A stretch of 64,000 bases of DNA from CAVSWT01 sp963775245 (lineage in GTDB: Bacteria; Bacteroidota; Ignavibacteria; Ignavibacteriales; Ignavibacteriaceae): positions 1 through 64,000 of the forward strand of contig CAVZID010000030.1 in NCBI GenBank assembly GCA_963775245.1. The letters are read 5' to 3'. Shown here piece by piece: positions 43,900-51,390 of this stretch. Numbering within the stretch: position 1 is the stretch's first letter; each line of letters begins with the position of its first letter. Under the pieces are notes generated by a model that saw nothing but the letters and a program-made list of their open reading frames with translations, was not told the DNA's origin and did no database searches. The translations under genes were made by a program, and so were the position numbers.

Positions 43900-44679
43900 A
43901 TGAACGAGAAAAATTTATCTAACAGCAATCAAATGGGACTACTCTTTGATGCTACTTTATGTGTAGGATGCGGAAGCTGTTATGAAGCATGTAAAAAAGA
44001 AAATAATTTACCGGCAACGAACAATGATTATTTAAAAGACCACTTATCAAACAATACTTACACTGTTGTTGAACAATACGGCGATAACTATGCGAGAAAA
44101 ATGTGTATGCACTGTGCTGAACCTACCTGTGTATCAGTTTGCCCGGTAGGCGCATTTGAAAAAACGAAACTTGGACCCGTACTTTATGATGCTGACAAAT
44201 GTATAGGCTGCAGATATTGTATGCAGGCTTGTCCGCAAAGCATCCCGCGTTATGAATGGGGAAGCACTTCACCAAGAGTTAGGAAATGTGTTATGTGCTA
44301 TGATAGATTAAAAAAAGGCAAACTAACTGCATGTGCCGAAGCTTGTCCTACCGAAGCAACAACTTGCGGAAATGTTTCAGATTTAATTAAAGAAGCAAAA
44401 AGAAGAATTAAAGAGTCTCCGGATAAATATTATCCGCATATATACGGACTAGAAGAAGCAGGCGGAAGCAATGTTTTAATTCTTTCTCCAGTTCCTTTTG
44501 AGCAGCTTGGATATTCATCGAAAGTTCCTTTACAGTCTATGCCCAGCTTTACTATGCAGGCAATGGAAAAAATTCCTTCAGTAGTTTCTGTTGGTGGAAT
44601 TTTCTTGACTGGCATGTACTGGCTTACAAAACGTAAAAATGAAATTGCTAAACAAGAAAAGCTTGAAGGGAAAAAATAA
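43900..44679 (+). CDS. HybA-like four-cluster ferredoxin subunit without Tat signal
   Basis: A 259-residue paralogue of the protein at 41834, with the same four cluster motifs (CVGCGSCYEAC, CMHCAEPTCVSVC, CIGCRYCMQAC, CVMCYDRLKKGKLTACAEAC) and a C-terminal helix (VSVGGIFLTGMYWL). Its N-terminus MNEKNLSNSNQMGLLFD has no twin-arginine motif, and none is encoded upstream in another frame because the H-like gene ends nine bases before. The ferredoxin domain may therefore face the cytoplasm, unlike the usual HybA. It precedes the HybB-like gene by one base. Confidence 0.9.
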   Translation: MNEKNLSNSNQMGLLFDATLCVGCGSCYEACKKENNLPATNNDYLKDHLSNNTYTVVEQYGDNYARKMCMHCAEPTCVSVCPVGAFEKTKLGPVLYDADKCIGCRYCMQACPQSIPRYEWGSTSPRVRKCVMCYDRLKKGKLTACAEACPTEATTCGNVSDLIKEAKRRIKESPDKYYPHIYGLEEAGGSNVLILSPVPFEQLGYSSKVPLQSMPSFTMQAMEKIPSVVSVGGIFLTGMYWLTKRKNEIAKQEKLEGKK

Positions 44680-44680
44680 A

Positions 44681-45856
44681 ATGAAAAATAATGTTTTTAA
44701 ATTTACTTTTTGGAAAGTGATAAGTGTAATCATAGCTGTTATAGGAATATATTCTTTATACATCAGGTTTACTAAAGGCTTAGGTGCTTCAACTAATTTA
44801 ACGGATTTAGTTCCGTGGGGATTATGGATAGGCTTTGATTTTATTGGTGTTGGATTAGCTGCTGCCGGTTTTACAATCGCAGCAACTGCACACATTTTTA
44901 ATAATCATAAGTATGAACCAATCGCACGGCCTGCTATACTTACAGCTTTTATTGGCTACATGATGGTTGTAGCTTTGTTGGTGATTGATTTAGGAAAGCC
45001 GCAAAACTTCTGGCATCCATTAGTAATGTGGAATGTTCATTCGGTTATGTTTGAAATTACCTGGTGTGTTATATGTTATTCTACAGTTTTATCAATCGAA
45101 TTTCTACCAGTAGTTTTAGAGAAATTCAATTTACACAAACCAATAAAACTTCTTAAAAAAATTACAATCCCAGTTGTAATCTGTGGAGTATTATTTTCAA
45201 CTTTGCATCAATCATCATTTGGCTCCCTTTATCTAATCGTTCCCGGAAAAGTTTATCCATTATGGTACTCATCAATATTGCCTATACACTTTTTCGTTTC
45301 ATGTATTGCTGCGGGATTAGCTATGATTATTTTCGAATCTTATTTATCCGCCCGTGCTTTTAACCAAGGATTAAATATAAGAATTATCTCAGGTTTGGGG
45401 AAAGGTGTTTTAATTGCTATAATAGGAGGACTATTCTTAAAATTCGTTGATATATCTTTAACAGGAAAACTCAATCTTCTATTCGCACAAGCAGGTGAAA
45501 CTTATATGTTTTGGCTGGAAATAATTTTAGGTTCTGTTATCCCAATTTTAATTCTTACTAATCCCAAATATAATGTAAATAGAACTGGCATTTACTTCGC
45601 ATCAATATTTACAATTTCTGGATTTATACTGAATCGAATGAACACATGCGTAACATCTTTAGTGAGATCATCAGGCCAATCTTATGTCCCCTCATTCGAA
45701 GAAATTGGTATTACTTTATTTCTTTTAATGGTTGCAATGATTGCATTCAAATTAGTAGTAGAGAATTTTAATGTCTTTGAAAAGGGAGTGCATATTGAAA
45801 ATATAGCTTCGGATGAAAAAACAATTTTAACAACTGAAATAATATTAGATAAATAA
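44681..45856 (+). CDS. HybB/NrfD-like integral membrane subunit, second copy
   Basis: A 391-residue NrfD-superfamily membrane protein paralogous to 40596. The ATG at 44681 is preferred over an in-frame ATG at 44639 that overlaps the ferredoxin gene; GAAGGG provides a ribosome-binding site. Matching phrases are LVPWGLWIGFDFIGVGLAAAGFT, FWHPLVMWNVHSVMFEITW and TLHQSSFGSLYLIVPGKVYPLWY. With the ferredoxin upstream it should form a quinone-linked electron-transfer pair. No multihaem cytochrome follows here; instead a 239-residue protein with a GcvH-related pattern does. Confidence 0.91.
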   Translation: MKNNVFKFTFWKVISVIIAVIGIYSLYIRFTKGLGASTNLTDLVPWGLWIGFDFIGVGLAAAGFTIAATAHIFNNHKYEPIARPAILTAFIGYMMVVALLVIDLGKPQNFWHPLVMWNVHSVMFEITWCVICYSTVLSIEFLPVVLEKFNLHKPIKLLKKITIPVVICGVLFSTLHQSSFGSLYLIVPGKVYPLWYSSILPIHFFVSCIAAGLAMIIFESYLSARAFNQGLNIRIISGLGKGVLIAIIGGLFLKFVDISLTGKLNLLFAQAGETYMFWLEIILGSVIPILILTNPKYNVNRTGIYFASIFTISGFILNRMNTCVTSLVRSSGQSYVPSFEEIGITLFLLMVAMIAFKLVVENFNVFEKGVHIENIASDEKTILTTEIILDK

Positions 45857-45857
45857 A

Positions 45858-46577
45858 ATGGAAAACAAAAATCGAAAAAGAAGCGAAGATTTGAACTGCA
45901 TCTGGATGTCGTCGAATCATGTTGCTTACAAGTTATGTGACAAGGAATTCGATTGCGAGAATTGTGATTTCGATAAAGCAATCAGAAATTTATCCCTTCA
46001 AATTACTTTTGATGGGAATGATGAAAATAATCACAAGGATATTCTTATCGAAACTATTTCGAAAATTGAAAATGAAACATATGATGATAAAATTATATAT
46101 TTAAATAATCAGCTAATAATAAAAAAGCTTTTTGGGCCTACATATTATTTAGGATTAAATCCTGTTCTGTCTCACCTGTTTGACGAAATAACAAGCATAG
46201 AAGGATTTGAAGAAGATATTGTTTCCAAAGACCAGTTCCTTTTTAAGATTAAAGGAAAGTGGGGAGAAAAGAATTTTTATTCCCCGGTTAACTTAATTCT
46301 AATTGAAAAATTTAATTCTAATATAAGGCAGCTGCCTTTAAATAATAAGCTAGCTGTAATTTTAATAAATGATTTTGAAGACAGCATTACTACAAGTACA
46401 GATAATAATGATTGGAATATTAAGAAAGATAATTCATTACATTTGTTAAAATCTCATTTGAAAAATAACCCAGACATAGGTAAAAGTTTAATGGATGGTG
46501 GTGAAAGGATTAAATATTTGCACCAATATTTAGGAACTTCAGAATATATAAAGTTGCTGGATAGCGTTTTTAAATAA
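45858..46577 (+). CDS. Unknown protein with CIWM/Cys motif and degenerate H-like region
   Basis: A 239-residue soluble protein. The N-terminus carries CIWMSSNHVAYKLCDKEFDC and then ENCDFDKAIRN, a four-Cys pattern that could bind metal. A similar phrase precedes H-like domains in proteins I recall from sulphate- and metal-reducing bacteria (recollection, not checked). Residues about 85-160 (LGLNPVLSHLFDEITSIEGF, VSKDQFLFKIKG, YSPVNLILIEKFN) follow the order of a GcvH fold but lack the HxW start and the lipoyl Lys. It begins one base after the HybB-like stop. Function unknown. Confidence 0.7.
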   Translation: MENKNRKRSEDLNCIWMSSNHVAYKLCDKEFDCENCDFDKAIRNLSLQITFDGNDENNHKDILIETISKIENETYDDKIIYLNNQLIIKKLFGPTYYLGLNPVLSHLFDEITSIEGFEEDIVSKDQFLFKIKGKWGEKNFYSPVNLILIEKFNSNIRQLPLNNKLAVILINDFEDSITTSTDNNDWNIKKDNSLHLLKSHLKNNPDIGKSLMDGGERIKYLHQYLGTSEYIKLLDSVFK

Positions 46578-46603
46578 ATTTCCAATATAGTTTCAAAACT
46601 TTT

Positions 46604-46630
46604 GAGCGGAAATATCTTTCGCTCATTTTA
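46604..46630 (+). terminator. Possible terminator after the plus-strand electron-transfer genes
   Basis: GAGCGGAAATATCTTTCGCTC forms a stem with a bulged G, followed by ATTTTAATT. It lies 26 bases after the stop of the 239-residue protein. The T-run is short, so termination may be partial and the kinase gene downstream may be partly read from the same promoter. Confidence 0.5.
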
Positions 46631-46777
46631 ATTATTAGCGGAATTATAATAAGTTTGAGTTGAAAAAAGTAATTATTTTGAAATTCTTATCGAATGAAGA
46701 AATTCCGAAGATAGAATTTTATTGAATCTATAAAAGGGAATGAGTAATTTTGTGCATAGGTAATAGGGGTAGATGAA

Positions 46778-48388
46778 ATGAAGCCAAAAATACAGAACCG
46801 TTTAAGTGTAAGACTAATCGTCACCATCTCGGTTATATTAATTTTAATCCTTTCGATTTATACTTACGTTTCAATAAACAACCTCGAAGGATATTTAACC
46901 CGCAACAGCTATAACCACGCTTACAATGTTAGTGATGTTATAAAAAAATCTACCCGCTACAGTATGCTTTTAAATAGGCGCCAGGATGTGCATGAAATAA
47001 TTAATACCATAAGCACTGAAAAAGATGTTAAGAGCATAAGAATTTATAACAAGCAAGGCCTCATAATTTTTTCTACCGATTCATCTGAGATATTAAAGAA
47101 AGTAAACTTAAAAGCAGAGGCATGTGTAGTTTGTCATAATTCAGCTGTACCGTTAAGCACCATTAGCAATAAAGATAAAATTAGAATTTATACGACACCT
47201 GACAAAACAAGAGTACTTGGCTTAATTAACCCAATTGAAAATGAACCTGATTGTTCGAATTCAAGCTGCCATGCACATTCTCCTAAAATTCAATTTCTAG
47301 GTGTGCTTGATGTTATGGTTTCATTATCGGAATTAGATTCTATAAAGGCAGAGACAACAAAATCTACAATTGCAAACTCCATAATAATTACTGTTGTAAT
47401 AGCTACTGTAAGCGGAATTTTTATCATTCTGCTTGTTAATATTCCTTTGAGAAAATTGTTAATTGGCATTGAAGAAGTTGGGAACGGAAACCTTGATTAT
47501 AGAATTTCAATTAAATCTCAAGACGAGCTTGGCAAAGCTGCAAAGCGTTTTAATGATATGTCTTCAAAACTGAAGGAGGCATATCAATCGATAAAAAATT
47601 GGTCTGAGACATTAAACGAAAAAGTAAATGAGAAAACTGAAGAGCTAAAAAACATTTACAGCCAGGTTAACCAAATTGAAAAACTGGCCTCGCTCGGAAA
47701 GCTATCTGCGACAGTCGCACACGAGCTTAATAATCCGCTGGAAGGAATTTTAACTTACAGTAAATTAATATCTAAAAAACTTCAAGCACAGCAGGGAAAT
47801 GGAGAACATCAAAAGTTAATTGAATATTTAAGTTTGATTTCGGATGAATCTGCGCGCTGCGGCAAAATTGTTAAAGACCTTCTTTTATTCTCGCATAAAG
47901 AAGATTCAGAATTAGTTGAACATGATGTTAATTCATTGATGGATAAAAGCATCACATTAATTAATCATCATCTTGAAATTCATAAAGTAAAGCTTCATAA
48001 AAATTATGAAACAGAATATGCTGTTGTGTTTTGTAACCCGCAAAAGATTCAGCAAGCATTTATGGCATTGTTAATTAATGCTATCGAATCAATGCCTGAT
48101 GGCGGGAATATTTATATTAAGATAAAAGAAGAAAGTGATAACATTGTAATTAAAATAATTGATGAAGGAACCGGCATACCTGAAAAAGATATTGAGCATA
48201 TTTTTGAACCTTTTTATTCTACTAAAGAAGCTTCTAAAGGAACTGGCTTGGGACTGTCGGTTACTTATGGAATTATAACCTATCACAAAGGTGAATTAAA
48301 AGTTGAAAGCACTTCTGCAAAGGGGACCTGCTTTAAAATAATTCTGCCCAAATTAAAAAAAATTAGAGGAGCAAACAATGGGTCGTAA
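46778..48388 (+). CDS. Haem-motif sensor histidine kinase, second copy
   Basis: A 536-residue kinase with two membrane helices (about 13-33 and 199-221) around a periplasmic sensor that has CVVCH at 116-120 and CSNSSCH at 159-165, the same haem-motif pair at nearly the same positions as in the kinase at 37536. HAMP follows, then a coiled-coil (NWSETLNEKVNEKTEELKN), HisKA with His315 (VAHELNNPLEGI) and a HATPase domain with G1 DEGTGI and G2 GTGLGLSV. It lacks the zinc-ribbon insertion. Its stop overlaps the NtrC-type regulator by 11 bases, so they form a cognate pair. Confidence 0.93.
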   Translation: MKPKIQNRLSVRLIVTISVILILILSIYTYVSINNLEGYLTRNSYNHAYNVSDVIKKSTRYSMLLNRRQDVHEIINTISTEKDVKSIRIYNKQGLIIFSTDSSEILKKVNLKAEACVVCHNSAVPLSTISNKDKIRIYTTPDKTRVLGLINPIENEPDCSNSSCHAHSPKIQFLGVLDVMVSLSELDSIKAETTKSTIANSIIITVVIATVSGIFIILLVNIPLRKLLIGIEEVGNGNLDYRISIKSQDELGKAAKRFNDMSSKLKEAYQSIKNWSETLNEKVNEKTEELKNIYSQVNQIEKLASLGKLSATVAHELNNPLEGILTYSKLISKKLQAQQGNGEHQKLIEYLSLISDESARCGKIVKDLLLFSHKEDSELVEHDVNSLMDKSITLINHHLEIHKVKLHKNYETEYAVVFCNPQKIQQAFMALLINAIESMPDGGNIYIKIKEESDNIVIKIIDEGTGIPEKDIEHIFEPFYSTKEASKGTGLGLSVTYGIITYHKGELKVESTSAKGTCFKIILPKLKKIRGANNGS

Positions 48389-49727
48389 AGAAAAAATATT
48401 AATTGTTGATGATGAAAAAATAGTCAGAGAATCATTATTCCATTGGTTTGAAGAAGACGGTTATTTTGTAGATACCGCCGAAGACGGAGAAACAGCGTTA
48501 AGGAAATTTGATAAAGATAAATTTGATCTTTTGCTGGTTGACATGAAAATGCCTGGAATCAGCGGGTTAGATCTTCTTAAAAAAGTTAAAGAGATTGACA
48601 AAGAAACAATTGTAATATTAATTACTGCTTTTGCTTCGGTTCCTTCAGCTATTACAGCACTTAAAGACGGAGCCTATGATTATGTTACAAAACCTGTTGA
48701 CCCGGATGAGCTTGCTCATATTGTGCAAAAAGCATTGGAACAGAAAGCGCTTAAAGTTGAAAACATTCACTTAAAAGAAAATATAGAAGAAATAATAAGA
48801 CCTGATAATTTGATTGGCGAATCCAATCAAATGAAAAAAATATTCGAGCTTATTCATACCGTTGCTTCAACAGATACTACAGTAATGATTAGAGGTGAAA
48901 GTGGAACCGGAAAAGAGCTTGTTGCTAAAGCAATTCATATTAATAGTACGAGAAAATATTTCCCCATAGTTCCAGTAAACTGCGGGGCACTTGCTGAAAC
49001 TCTTCTTGAAAGCGAATTATTTGGCCATGAAAAAGGGGCGTTCACTGGCGCTCAATTCAAACGTAAAGGTAAATTTGAAATGGCTGATGGAGGAACTATC
49101 TTTTTAGATGAAGTTGGATCTGTATCAACAAAAATGCAAATAGAACTTTTACGCGTAATTGAATCAAAACAATTCAGCCGGGTTGGAGGCAATCAATTAA
49201 TCTCCAGCGATTTCAGAGTAATAACAGCTACAAATGAATCTTTGGAAGAACTTGTGAAGCAAGGAAAATTCAGAGAAGACCTTTATTATAGGTTAAATGT
49301 TTTTTCAATTGTAGTTCCACCATTAAGAGAACGTAGAGCAGATATTCCTATTCTTGCATATTATTTCTTAAATAAGTTTACAACAATGATGAATAAGCCA
49401 ATTAAAAATATTTCCAAAGAAGCAATAGACTTTTTAGTTAATTATGATTGGCCGGGAAATGTACGCGAGCTTGAGAATGCAATTGAAAGGGCAGTCGTTG
49501 TTGGAAAGAAAAATGCAATCGAAGTACCCGATTTACCTTTTCATGTTTCATCAAACAGCTTTGTGTTGGACAATGGTGAGAAATCGCTTTCTGCTATGGA
49601 GAAAAAATATATAATCAAAATATTAGAAGAAAACAATTGGAACATAACAAGAAGTGCGCATGTTTTGGAAATTGACCGAGTGACATTATACAATAAGATT
49701 AGCAAGTATAATTTACGAAGACCATAA
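48378..49727 (+). CDS. NtrC-family sigma-54 activator of the redox locus
   Basis: A 449-residue activator: receiver (DDEK, phospho-Asp55 in LLVDMKMPG, Lys in VTKPV), AAA+ domain with Walker A GESGTGKE, GAFTGA loop and Walker B GTIFLDEVG, and a C-terminal Fis-type helix-turn-helix (EENNWNITRSAHVLEIDRV by parts, TLYNKISKYNL). Being overlapped by the haem-sensor kinase, it is likely to convert a periplasmic redox, haem or ligand signal into sigma-54 transcription. Candidate targets are the promoters at 43155 and 50563. Confidence 0.95.
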   Translation: MGRKEKILIVDDEKIVRESLFHWFEEDGYFVDTAEDGETALRKFDKDKFDLLLVDMKMPGISGLDLLKKVKEIDKETIVILITAFASVPSAITALKDGAYDYVTKPVDPDELAHIVQKALEQKALKVENIHLKENIEEIIRPDNLIGESNQMKKIFELIHTVASTDTTVMIRGESGTGKELVAKAIHINSTRKYFPIVPVNCGALAETLLESELFGHEKGAFTGAQFKRKGKFEMADGGTIFLDEVGSVSTKMQIELLRVIESKQFSRVGGNQLISSDFRVITATNESLEELVKQGKFREDLYYRLNVFSIVVPPLRERRADIPILAYYFLNKFTTMMNKPIKNISKEAIDFLVNYDWPGNVRELENAIERAVVVGKKNAIEVPDLPFHVSSNSFVLDNGEKSLSAMEKKYIIKILEENNWNITRSAHVLEIDRVTLYNKISKYNLRRP

Positions 49728-49735
49728 TATTAACG

Positions 49736-50269
49736 ATGGAAATAAATATTGTTCCAGTTCATATTTCAAATACCGAGCTTCTAAATAATATTATAAATAA
49801 TTTAAGAAGGATTTTTATTTCACCGGTAAAATTACTTCCTCTTCAAATTGATGTTGATGCTGCTTACTCTATTGAAAGAGCACAATATTTTTCTACACAA
49901 TTGATTTCGATTGCTTCACAATTAACTGAAGAAATTAATGGAAAGGTTTTACTGCTAACTGAATTTGATATTTACATACCGGCATTAACTTTTGTTTTTG
50001 GGGAAGCGCAATTAAAAGGAAAGCATGCTATAGTTTCAGTTTGCCGGCTTCATGAAGAATTTTATCTTGGAAAGACTGATGAAGAGCTTCTTCTTAAAAG
50101 AGCTATGAAAGAAGTGCTGCACGAACTTGGCCATAATTTTGGTTTATTGCATTGTTCCAGTTGGGATTGCGTAATGCATTCATCTTTGGGTATTGAAGAA
50201 GTTGATATTAAGGGTGACAGATATTGTAATAACTGTAAAGAGGTTATAAGCAATTATAAATTATTGTGA
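49736..50269 (+). CDS. amzA: Archaemetzincin (zinc metalloprotease)
   Basis: A 177-residue metzincin. The zinc site HELGHNFGLLHC matches HExxHxxGxxH with a Cys directly after the third His. Further Cys residues in WDCVMHSS (containing the Met-turn) and YCNNC form the second zinc site typical of archaemetzincins. Family length is about 180-200. There is no signal peptide, so it is cytoplasmic. It starts eight bases after the NtrC-type regulator and is probably co-transcribed with it. Family members have no firmly known natural substrate; a role in turnover within this system is speculative. Confidence 0.92.
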   Translation: MEINIVPVHISNTELLNNIINNLRRIFISPVKLLPLQIDVDAAYSIERAQYFSTQLISIASQLTEEINGKVLLLTEFDIYIPALTFVFGEAQLKGKHAIVSVCRLHEEFYLGKTDEELLLKRAMKEVLHELGHNFGLLHCSSWDCVMHSSLGIEEVDIKGDRYCNNCKEVISNYKLL

Positions 50270-50405
50270 ATTAACAATAGTTTTAAAAGCAAATATTTGT
50301 GAATCCATTTTATTTAAACTTAATCTAACTTTTGTAATTATAAGTATTTATTGCGGATTCTCATAACTGAATAAAATTAAAAATTAAATTTTCGTGAATA
50401 AGAAA

Positions 50406-50442
50406 ATTCAATTGATAAAGCTTCCGTGTAAGTCAATTGAAT
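50406..50442. promoter_or_regulatory. Paired inverted sites ATTCAATTGA / TCAATTGAAT
   Basis: ATTCAATTGA (50406-50415) and TCAATTGAAT (50433-50442) are perfect reverse complements 27 bases apart centre to centre, and each contains the palindrome TCAATTGA. They lie 120-160 bases before the sigma-54-type promoter at 50563, a typical enhancer distance. The rest of the 359-base gap at 50270-50628 shows no gene. Confidence 0.45.
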
Positions 50443-50562
50443 AGTTTTATACCAAAGGTTATCGTAGAATAATTTTACAGTTTACATGACTCTAAATCTT
50501 GTTTGTTTAATATCTCTATAATTAAAATAAAGAAACCTTAATTTATGCGTTTTTTGCTTAAA

Positions 50563-50578
50563 AGGTATAATAATTGCA
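50563..50578 (+). promoter_or_regulatory. Sigma-54-type promoter upstream of the receiver/Fis protein
   Basis: AGGTATAATAATTGCA has GG at 50564-50565 and GC at 50576-50577 with ten bases between and a full TTGCA at -12. The -24 element is weaker (GGTAT for GGCAC). Expected start near 50589, about 46 bases before the ATG. Confidence 0.5.
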
Positions 50579-50634
50579 TTAATAAGTTTGCAGTTCATTC
50601 CACTTAAAAGATTAACTATCAAATAAGGGTGCTA

Positions 50635-51237
50635 ATGAATAAAAAATTCTTACTAGTAATTGATAATCTTGATGATGAATTGACATCAATTATTGAGTCA
50701 TTAAAAAATCAAGGCCATCAGGTTGATATTAATAATAACCTTGATTCAATTTTATCTTCCTTTTCAAAAGGAATGTACAATGTTATACTTATTGAAATTT
50801 CAAACCCAGGAATAAGTGTAATTGATTTTATTAAGAATGTAAAAACCATTGACCCATTGGCACAATTAATTGTTTTTGCAGATAATCAATCAGAAGATGC
50901 CGCTAAAAATGCTCTTAAATATGGAGCATATTATTTCCTCAATAAACCAATCTGCCGCGAATCCGCTCTTTCATTATTTAAAAATGCAATTGAATACATT
51001 GAAGTTAAATCAGAAAATATAAAATTAAAAATGAATAATTCGAGCAGTAATGGACATCATTTAAATGAAAATGGGGAAATCGACTGGTCAATCGATACAA
51101 TGGAAAAGTATCATATCATTGAAGTATTGAATGAACACAAGTGGAATATTTCCCGTTCCGCCCAAAAGTTGAAAATTGATAGGGTGACACTTTATAATAA
51201 AATTAAAAAATATGAGTTAAGGAACACTGTTAAATAA
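50635..51237 (+). CDS. Receiver-like protein with Fis-type DNA-binding domain and no phospho-Asp
   Basis: A 200-residue protein from ATG 50635 (a GTG at 50629 is an alternative). The receiver-like domain has Glu54 (ILIEISNPG) in place of the phospho-Asp, Ala for the Thr/Ser in IVFADNQ, and only part of the acidic pair, while the Lys in LNKPI is kept. The C-terminal helix-turn-helix (HKWNISRSAQKLKIDRV by parts, TLYNKIKKYEL) is almost the same as that of the NtrC-type activator at 48378, but the AAA+ domain is absent. It could bind the same DNA sites without activating. The domain order recalls RegA/PrrA redox regulators. Confidence 0.85.
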   Translation: MNKKFLLVIDNLDDELTSIIESLKNQGHQVDINNNLDSILSSFSKGMYNVILIEISNPGISVIDFIKNVKTIDPLAQLIVFADNQSEDAAKNALKYGAYYFLNKPICRESALSLFKNAIEYIEVKSENIKLKMNNSSSNGHHLNENGEIDWSIDTMEKYHIIEVLNEHKWNISRSAQKLKIDRVTLYNKIKKYELRNTVK

Positions 51238-51390
51238 TACTTCTAATTTTATTTTTTTTCAAAAAATTTTACTGTTTTATTTTTAATTAATGAATGGGCA
51301 ATTAACCGGTTAAAATTTATTTAGTTATAAATATTAATCAGTATTTTATATTGAGCTGCTTCTGAAATAAGTATTAAGTAATAGCGCTCT

